NCBI GenBank assembly: GCA_910585995.1 | Contig: CAJUGG010000030.1 | Coordinates: 1-10,863 of the forward strand | Length of the DNA: 10,863 nucleotides | Direction: 5' to 3' | DNA from: an uncultured Lachnospiraceae bacterium | Lineage (GTDB): Bacteria; Bacillota; Clostridia; Lachnospirales; Lachnospiraceae | Shown: positions 6,697-10,863 of the stretch, piece after piece | Numbering within the stretch: the stretch's first letter is position 1 | Layout of the letters: every line of letters begins with the position of its first letter | Made by a program: the position numbers and the translations under genes | The notes under the pieces: model-generated | What the model was told of the DNA's origin: nothing | The model's input: only the letters and a program-made list of their open reading frames with translations | The model's database searches: none

Positions 6697-7641
6697 ATGA
6701 GGATCAAAAAAGTAACAGGAATTTTGTTGGCAGCAGTACTTACGTTTTCTATGGCAGGATGCGGTGCAGTGTCTGTGGATGGAGAGACAAGCAGCAATGC
6801 GGGTAACAGTTCAGAGGAGGCTTCTGGAAGCTATGAGGGCAGCGGGGCTGTTGGTCTTGCGATCTCAACTTTGAACAATCCGTTCTTTGTCACATTGAGT
6901 GAGGGCGCACAGGCAGCAGCCGAGGAGCAGGATGTGGAACTGATCGTAGTGGATGCAGGTGATGATGCGGCAAAACAGACCAACGATATTGAGGATTTGA
7001 TCTCCAGAAATATCAGCGTGCTGATTGTCAACCCGGTGGATTCGGATGCAGTGGCTCCGGCGGTAAAAGACGCTGTGGCAAAAGGGATTAAAGTGGTATC
7101 GGTAGACCGTGTGGTCAATGGCGTGGATGTGGATTGTGCGATCGCTTCTGACAATGTGGCAGGTGCAAAGGCAGCAACGGAGTATCTGATCAGCTTAGTT
7201 GGTGAGGGTGCGAAAGTGGCAGAGCTTCAGGGAGTGTCTGGTGCGAGCGCAACGATTGACAGAGGTGAGGGCTTCCATCAGGCAGCAGATGAGAATCTGG
7301 ATGTGGTAGCTAGTCAGACGGCGAACTTTAACCGTTCAGAGGGTATGACTGTTATGGAGAATATGCTGCAGGCGAATGCAGATATCCAGGGCGTGTTTGC
7401 ACACAACGATGAGATGGCTTTAGGCGCGGTTGAGGCGATCGGTGGAAAAGATATCAAGGTTGTGGGATTTGACGCGACAGATGACGCGGTGGCAGCGGTA
7501 GCGGATGGAAAAATGGCTGCTACAGTGGCACAGAAACCGGATCTGATGGGAGCTACGGCGGTGGAGACGGCTGTGAAGCTGATCGCTGGAGAGACAGTGG
7601 ATAAAGAGATTCCGGTTGAGGTGGAGTTGGTGACAGAATAG
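6697..7641 (+). CDS. rbsB: ribose-binding lipoprotein
   Basis: A 314-residue substrate-binding lipoprotein of the ribose ABC importer. The signal peptide ends in the lipobox SMAGC with the lipid-anchored Cys22. A Ser/Gly/Glu-rich tether (about 23-48) leads to the two-lobed binding domain (50-314). The ribose-contacting residues known from Escherichia coli RbsB all have counterparts: N61, F63/F64, N112, D137-R138, R189, F211, N237, F258-D259 and Q279. It should therefore bind ribose itself rather than another sugar. GGAGG (6684-6688) lies eight bases before the ATG. It is last in the operon, as in Bacillus. The separate structured leader may raise its yield relative to rbsA and rbsC, because binding proteins are usually needed in excess. 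Confidence 0.95.
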   Translation: MRIKKVTGILLAAVLTFSMAGCGAVSVDGETSSNAGNSSEEASGSYEGSGAVGLAISTLNNPFFVTLSEGAQAAAEEQDVELIVVDAGDDAAKQTNDIEDLISRNISVLIVNPVDSDAVAPAVKDAVAKGIKVVSVDRVVNGVDVDCAIASDNVAGAKAATEYLISLVGEGAKVAELQGVSGASATIDRGEGFHQAADENLDVVASQTANFNRSEGMTVMENMLQANADIQGVFAHNDEMALGAVEAIGGKDIKVVGFDATDDAVAAVADGKMAATVAQKPDLMGATAVETAVKLIAGETVDKEIPVEVELVTE

Positions 7642-7649
7642 TATAAGGC

Positions 7650-7891
7650 GACGGGAGCGCCACAAGGGGGCGAAGGCCTCATCGGGCTTCTGGTTTCGAC
7701 AAATGTCTGCATAGAGTGTATCGGACAGTCTGCAAAGTTTGTATGTTCCAGTCGTACACGTAATACGTGTTCGCCTGGCTCATACAAACTTCACAGACTG
7801 TCCGCTCCAATCTACACAGCACTATTTGTGCGAAACCAGAAGCCCAATGAGACCTTCGCCCCCTTGCGGCGTTCCGGCGTTTGCTCCCGTC
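7650..7891. repeat. long imperfect inverted repeat, MITE-like or structured RNA
   Basis: Left arm 7650-7761 and right arm 7765-7891 are inverted copies around the centre AAT (7762-7764), flanked by ACACGT/ACGTGT. Strong blocks include CAAGGGGGCGAAGG (7663-7676) with 7853-7866, GGGCTTCTGGTTTCG (7684-7698), CGGACAGTCTG (7722-7732) and AAGTTTGTATG (7735-7745), each with its inverted partner. The outermost GACGGGAGC occurs in both arms, but the right arm has 12 more bases just inside it. No clear target duplication is visible. It begins nine bases after the rbsB stop and adjoins the recombinase relic. Possible roles are a non-autonomous element, an rbs 3' end structure, or a bottom-strand RNA. 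Confidence 0.85.
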
Positions 7892-8089
7892 CTCGGTCTG
7901 CTTGGTCAACAGCTTCATAAACTGGGCTTCATGCTTGGCGGCATAGCTGGTGACTTTCCGTAAATGCTCGGTCATTCCGGCGGTCAAGAGGTCGGTGCGG
8001 ATAAAATGCGCCGTATAGTCTGCCGTGCGCTTTTTGTAGCTGCCGCATATGTAGCAGTCCTGTTTCTGTTTATCCGTCAATGGGCGCAA
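7865..8089 (-). pseudogene. fragment of a large serine recombinase (zinc ribbon region)
   Basis: The minus strand reads about 75 residues that match the zinc-ribbon and start of the coiled-coil of Tn1549/TnpX-type large serine recombinases. Recognisable are CYICGSYKK, then TAHFIRTD, then LRKVTSYAAKHEAQFMKLL, ending KRRNAA at 7865. Both the N-terminal catalytic domain with its Ser and the C-terminal part are missing, and there is no ribosome binding site. Where relatives usually have a second ribbon Cys (DCTAH), this copy has Tyr (DYTAH), which suggests decay. The reading frame then runs into the long inverted repeat, where similarity stops. It is a relic of an integrative element and cannot be functional alone. 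Confidence 0.7.
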
Positions 8090-8120
8090 AAAAACAGGAA
8101 ACCTTTTCTTGATTTCCTGT
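8088..8120 (-). terminator. Rho-independent terminator on the minus strand
   Basis: TTTCCTGT (8113-8120) and ACAGGAAA (8094-8101) form an 8-bp stem. Read leftwards, it runs straight into seven T's (complement of 8088-8094). It lies about 30 bases past the HTH gene stop and should end that transcript before the recombinase fragment. Confidence 0.8.
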
Positions 8121-8148
8121 CTGGGTGTGCCGTTTTATGTAGCGGCGG

Positions 8149-8373
8149 TTATTCAGTTTTTCGATAGGGCTGTTCATCAAAGCGGAACTTGAATAGGGCA
8201 GCGACAAGCCGCTGTTTTATGTTGTCCTCAGTATCTCTGTCAATATGCCCGTTTTCAATAGCAGCGATTCGGATACGCTTGCTGTAATGCCGTAAAACCT
8301 CATCCACGGCTTCCGGCTCTCCGCTGGTCGCCCGGGCAATCGTTTCATAGGGCAAAAGATTCGGATTTCCCAT
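8149..8373 (-). CDS. small HTH_16-like protein of a conjugative element
   Basis: A 74-residue protein resembling the small helix-turn-helix (HTH_16-like) proteins encoded near the recombinase end of Tn916/Tn1549-type conjugative elements. The pattern is LLPYETIARATSGEPEAV near the start, then VLRHYSKRIR, then a C-terminal DTEDNIKQRLVAALFKFRFD (about 47-66). In those elements it follows a sigma-like gene and overlaps it, as here (8345-8373). The ATG has TGGAGA nine bases upstream and the length is near normal. Its exact role (regulation of transfer or excision) is not settled from sequence. A good terminator follows. The neighbours on both sides are broken, so it is likely an orphan of a decayed element. 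Confidence 0.65.
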   Translation of the reverse strand: MGNPNLLPYETIARATSGEPEAVDEVLRHYSKRIRIAAIENGHIDRDTEDNIKQRLVAALFKFRFDEQPYRKTE

Positions 8374-8478
8374 GCGAAAGTATCTCCATTTTTTTGTGCA
8401 AAAGCTGTAAAGTCCTACGGATTTGATACCCGGTCGTACTCAGGCAGTGTCCGTATATTTTCCTAATCTCTTGTTCTA
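8345..8478 (-). pseudogene. C-terminal scrap of a sigma-like element gene
   Basis: Read leftwards in the frame ending TGA at 8345-8347, an open stretch encodes about 44 residues with a sigma region 4-like helix-turn-helix look: QEIRKIYG, then STTGYQIRRTLQLLHKKM. It overlaps the start of the HTH gene by 29 bases, as the sigma-like gene often does in Tn1549-type elements. It has no start codon with a binding site; upstream it merges with the end of the anti-sigma gene, where another stop closes the frame near 8507. I read it as the truncated edge of the relic element. Confidence 0.35.
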
Positions 8479-9396
8479 GTGCCTGCTGATAATGGAATAG
8501 TCATCTGTATATTCCTCTGTCCGATAATCATTAATTAAAATCTGATATGGCTTGTTTAAAGAAATCCAGATTTCAAAATTTCTGCTTTCAAAGTCGCCGT
8601 CGGTAATCAATTGGTCATTAAATGTCCAAAATGTTGTATTTTTACCAATTACGGATTGAACAGAATAACAGATCCCCTCTACCCCATTTACGGTTTCAAT
8701 CCCACCGTTATAACTTAATGCGTCCTTGGTTCTGTCCAGTTCTGTAAGATGATCATATATTTCATTCTCCAATTCTATCAGTTTTTCGTTGTGGTAATGC
8801 TTCCAATTATATACCTCTCGCTGGTCAAAATCCGGACAGGCAAGATATGCTGTTTTACCTTTCATATTGGGAACTGATATGTTAAACTCTCTTTTCTCCG
8901 ATTGAAAAGGCAATGTTTCGGCTCCATATACAAACACATTTACAGCGTTGCTGTTTTCTTCACTCTGTTGCCAAACCACGCGGCTAACCCGGCAGGAAGC
9001 AAAATTGACTGTACCACTTATTTCAAGACAATTTGTTTCTTCATTGTATGAAAGATCATCTACACTCATTGCGTGAGTAGATACAGGAACGCCGATTACA
9101 AAGACTCTTACAAAAGCGGATAGTAAAAGAAATACCAACAACCCTGTAGTGATTCCAACGGCAATTTTCAACTTTCTGGTATGTTGCCGCAATTTTTTAA
9201 ATCCGTCAAGTGCAATTTGTTCTTTTGCTTCCATTCCAGTATTCAATTCTTCTTTCATTTCCAGATAGCCTCTATTACATTTTTCACATTCCTCTAAATG
9301 CCCTTTTACTACATTTTCACTTGCTTCGCTTAAAACTCCGTCAATATATCCTGGAAGCAGATCCTTGATGATATCGCAGGAATAATTTTTATTCAT
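8476..9396 (-). CDS. membrane anti-sigma factor with zinc finger
   Basis: A 306-residue anti-sigma factor for the ECF sigma encoded just upstream. The N-terminal ZAS (zf-HC2) zinc-binding domain shows H33-x3-C37-x2-C40, with C7 as a further likely ligand. One membrane segment lies at about 77-101 (VGITTGLLVFLLL core). The remaining 200 residues should be outside the cell, with no domain I recognise; the region is rich in Asn, Tyr and Trp and predicted mostly beta. By family knowledge the ZAS part holds the sigma factor inactive until a surface signal triggers release. Its ATG lies inside the end of the sigma gene (ATGAATAA, eight-base overlap), with AAGGAG ten bases upstream, so the two are made together. 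The extracellular part would decide the signal. Confidence 0.85.
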   Translation of the reverse strand: MNKNYSCDIIKDLLPGYIDGVLSEASENVVKGHLEECEKCNRGYLEMKEELNTGMEAKEQIALDGFKKLRQHTRKLKIAVGITTGLLVFLLLSAFVRVFVIGVPVSTHAMSVDDLSYNEETNCLEISGTVNFASCRVSRVVWQQSEENSNAVNVFVYGAETLPFQSEKREFNISVPNMKGKTAYLACPDFDQREVYNWKHYHNEKLIELENEIYDHLTELDRTKDALSYNGGIETVNGVEGICYSVQSVIGKNTTFWTFNDQLITDGDFESRNFEIWISLNKPYQILINDYRTEEYTDDYSIISRH

Positions 9397-9898
9397 GTGC
9401 CTTCAACTCCTTTTTGATTTTTTGTTTTGCTCGATAAAAAACCGTTCTGCTCCAATTTTCACTCTTTCCTAAAATTGCTCCTATTTCACGAAAAGAAAGT
9501 TCGCCCGTAATTCGATATAAAATAACTTCCCGTTCCAACTCTGGCAAATGATGGATTGCCTGATAAAGCTCTATTTTATTTTCCTGATTCAGTATGCTGG
9601 TCTCTCCGTCCGGTGAAGAATCATCCGGTAAATAATCTGCCAATTCTACCATTTCCGCACGCTTCTTTTTTCGAAGCTCCTGGTATAAAACATGTTTCGC
9701 TATCTGGCAAAGCCATACAGATAATTTACAAGAGCCGTTATAACGTGAAATGGAGCCTACCGCCCGTAAAAATGTTTCCTGCATTAGTTCTTGAGACCAT
9801 TCTGCATCCTGCGTATAGGAATATAAAAAACGGTAAACTAAACTCGCATACTCTTGATAAACCGAATCCATGTCTATATTTTTACAAGAATTCTGCAC
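9389..9898 (-). CDS. ECF-type RNA polymerase sigma factor
   Basis: A 169-residue ECF sigma factor. Region 2 spans about 12-79 (YASLVYRFLYSYTQD, then QELMQETFLRAV and the -10 recognition helix around RYNGSCKLSVWL). A short acidic linker leads to region 4 at about 104-165, with helix-turn-helix LSFREIGAILGKSENWSR (134-151) for the -35 element. Regions 1 and 3 are absent, as in all ECF factors. I accept the GTG at 9896-9898 because a near-perfect AGGAGGTGA (complement of 9903-9911) lies just upstream; an ATG nine codons in has no such site. It controls RNA polymerase choice in response to its anti-sigma partner, which follows by overlap. Target genes are unknown. Confidence 0.92.
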   Translation of the reverse strand: MQNSCKNIDMDSVYQEYASLVYRFLYSYTQDAEWSQELMQETFLRAVGSISRYNGSCKLSVWLCQIAKHVLYQELRKKKRAEMVELADYLPDDSSPDGETSILNQENKIELYQAIHHLPELEREVILYRITGELSFREIGAILGKSENWSRTVFYRAKQKIKKELKAHE

Positions 9899-10240
9899 TT
9901 TTTCACCTCCTCGTAAGTAAATTTTTAAGTTATACAGGATATTTGCTATAACTTATCTCTTATATCACATAATAACGGTGTTTGTTACAACATAACGCAA
10001 TTTTTTCAAAATTATTACTATTTTACTAAAGTATACATATTGCCATAAATTTTCTCTGAAATCTGCGGAAGCTGCCAGGCCACAAGGGATCACGTGAGGC
10101 TCCCACGTTCGCGGGAATGGCTGGAAGAGCGCTTTTTAAACCGCGTCACCCACAAAGGGAGAAAGGACTTTTTATCTGCCTCATCCACTATTATCACCTC
10201 TCTGCCACAAAGTATTTTCTTATCCCCTATGACATCCAAA
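9899..10240. other. gap between sigma and ABC genes: AT-rich then GC-rich
   Basis: Positions 9912-10060 are very AT-rich. They must contain the sigma operon promoter, but I see no -35/-10 pair that I trust; GTAACA (complement of 9983-9988) is a possible ECF-type -35 without a matching -10. Positions 10068-10175 switch abruptly to GC-rich sequence of different character, holding the imperfect palindrome around 10091-10110 and a possible small ORF. No terminator is evident for the ABC gene. Confidence 0.5.
10090..10188 (-). CDS. possible 32-residue basic peptide
   Basis: A GTG-started ORF lies on the minus strand 52 bases after the ABC gene stop. AGAGGTGA (complement of 10194-10201) is suitably placed as ribosome binding site. 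It encodes DEADKKSFLPLWVT near the start and a basic, Ser/Arg-rich end (RFKKRSSSHSRERG). I know no family for it. It fills the GC-rich island, so the island could be a tail gene of the ABC operon or an inserted fragment. The low-complexity end argues against a real product. Confidence 0.25.
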   Translation of the reverse strand: MDEADKKSFLPLWVTRFKKRSSSHSRERGSLT

Positions 10241-10863
10241 CTAAATCCCCCAATTCTGACTGATCATCTGCAGTTTTACCATATGAGGATAAATCCTACC
10301 TGTGTTCATCAGTTCTCCTGGCGTTCCCTGTTCGACAACCGTACCATCGGAAAGTACCACCACCTTATCCGCACCGCTTACAGTACGCATACGATGAGCG
10401 ATAACAAGTACAGTCTTATCCTTTATCAGTCTTGATAGCGCAGCCTGCATCAGTGTCTCATTCTCCACATCAAGGCTTGCTGTTGCTTCATCGAGTAAAA
10501 TGATAGGGGCGTTTTTGAGAAAAGCACGGGCGATTGAAATGCGCTGCCGTTCACCGCCAGATAGTTCACAGCCGTTTTCCCCAATCATACTGTGATAACC
10601 GTCCGGGAGCTTTGCCGCAAATTCCTCACAATTTGCCAGCCTTGCCGCCGCAATTACTTCTTCATCCGTCGCATCCTTCCTGCCTATCCTGATATTCTCC
10701 ATGATCGTATTGTTAAACAGCGTCACATCCTGAAACACGATAGAATACAGCGACAATAATGTTTCCGGCTCTATCTTCGATATATCCATGCCGCCGACTG
10801 TGATCCTGCCTTTGCTTATATCCCAAAACCGTGCCGCAAGACGTGACACCGTGGTTTTTCCCC
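10241..10863 (-). CDS. ABC exporter, C-terminal ATPase part (partial)
   Basis: The window holds the last 207 codons of an ABC protein that continues beyond 10863. The frame is open to the edge and begins within Walker A (GKTT at 10850-10861 on the plus strand), so the listed part is not the true start. It shows the Q-loop (VFQDVTLFNN), the signature LSGGERQR, Walker B IILLDEATASLD with the catalytic Glu, and the switch His in IAHR. This pattern, with DVTLFN and the D-loop SALD-like SLD, is of exporter type (fused membrane plus ATPase domains). It resembles the paired multidrug or siderophore/heme-type exporters of Firmicutes; the substrate cannot be read. It stops with TAG at 10241-10243 and points towards the sigma pair. 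Confidence 0.92.
   Translation of the reverse strand, partial: GKTTVSRLAARFWDISKGRITVGGMDISKIEPETLLSLYSIVFQDVTLFNNTIMENIRIGRKDATDEEVIAAARLANCEEFAAKLPDGYHSMIGENGCELSGGERQRISIARAFLKNAPIILLDEATASLDVENETLMQAALSRLIKDKTVLVIAHRMRTVSGADKVVVLSDGTVVEQGTPGELMNTGRIYPHMVKLQMISQNWGI

Noticed and set aside
7642..7660. Standard Rho-independent terminator directly after rbsB
   Set aside because: No stem followed by a T tract is present; only the long inverted repeat follows.
7314..7963. ORFs reading outwards from the centre of the long inverted repeat on both strands, with parallel translations
   Set aside because: The similarity of the two translations follows directly from the DNA arms being inverted copies. 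One ORF runs antisense into rbsB, and neither has a convincing binding site.
1..10863. CRISPR array or tandem repeat array
   Set aside because: No evenly spaced direct repeats were seen at any scale.

Overview
The window looks like a chromosomal stretch of a gut-type Firmicute, most likely Lachnospiraceae/Clostridia. The evidence is strong AGGAGG-type ribosome binding sites, clean sigma-A promoters with 17-nt spacers, a Bacillus-like rbsRKDACB gene order, an ECF sigma/anti-sigma pair, and relics of a Tn1549/CTn-type conjugative element. The family assignment is inference; the gene calls rest on motifs read by eye.

Left part (1-1640): the 3' end of a tRNA (probably Lys) with its terminator, then about 330 bases without a recognised gene that hold a possible promoter with a perfect hairpin at its start site. 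Next come two divergent genes, each with a good sigma-A promoter: an acidic protein of unknown function on the minus strand and a small calcineurin-like phosphoesterase on the plus strand.

Centre (1690-7641): a complete ribose uptake and use operon, rbsR-rbsK-rbsD-rbsA-rbsC-rbsB, read rightwards from one extended -10 promoter with a perfect palindromic LacI-type operator at about +5 to +19. RbsB (lipoprotein) captures ribose, RbsC/RbsA import it, RbsD converts pyranose to furanose, RbsK phosphorylates it, and RbsR should sense the sugar and repress the operon. Two things are unusual. A second operator-like palindrome lies inside rbsD, in codons that are extra compared with short RbsD proteins. 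A 172-base, strongly structured spacer with two hairpins and 8-bp complementary loops precedes rbsB.

Right part (7642-10863): immediately after rbsB lies a ~240-bp imperfect long inverted repeat. Its arm differences are all of the kind that still pair as G-U in a bottom-strand RNA. It abuts a degraded minus-strand remnant of an integrative element (serine recombinase fragment, small HTH_16-like gene with its own terminator, C-terminal scrap of a sigma-like gene). Beyond that, on the minus strand, are a membrane anti-sigma factor, its ECF sigma factor (GTG start), an AT-rich gap holding a GC-rich island with a possible 32-residue ORF, and the C-terminal ATPase part of an ABC exporter that runs off the window.
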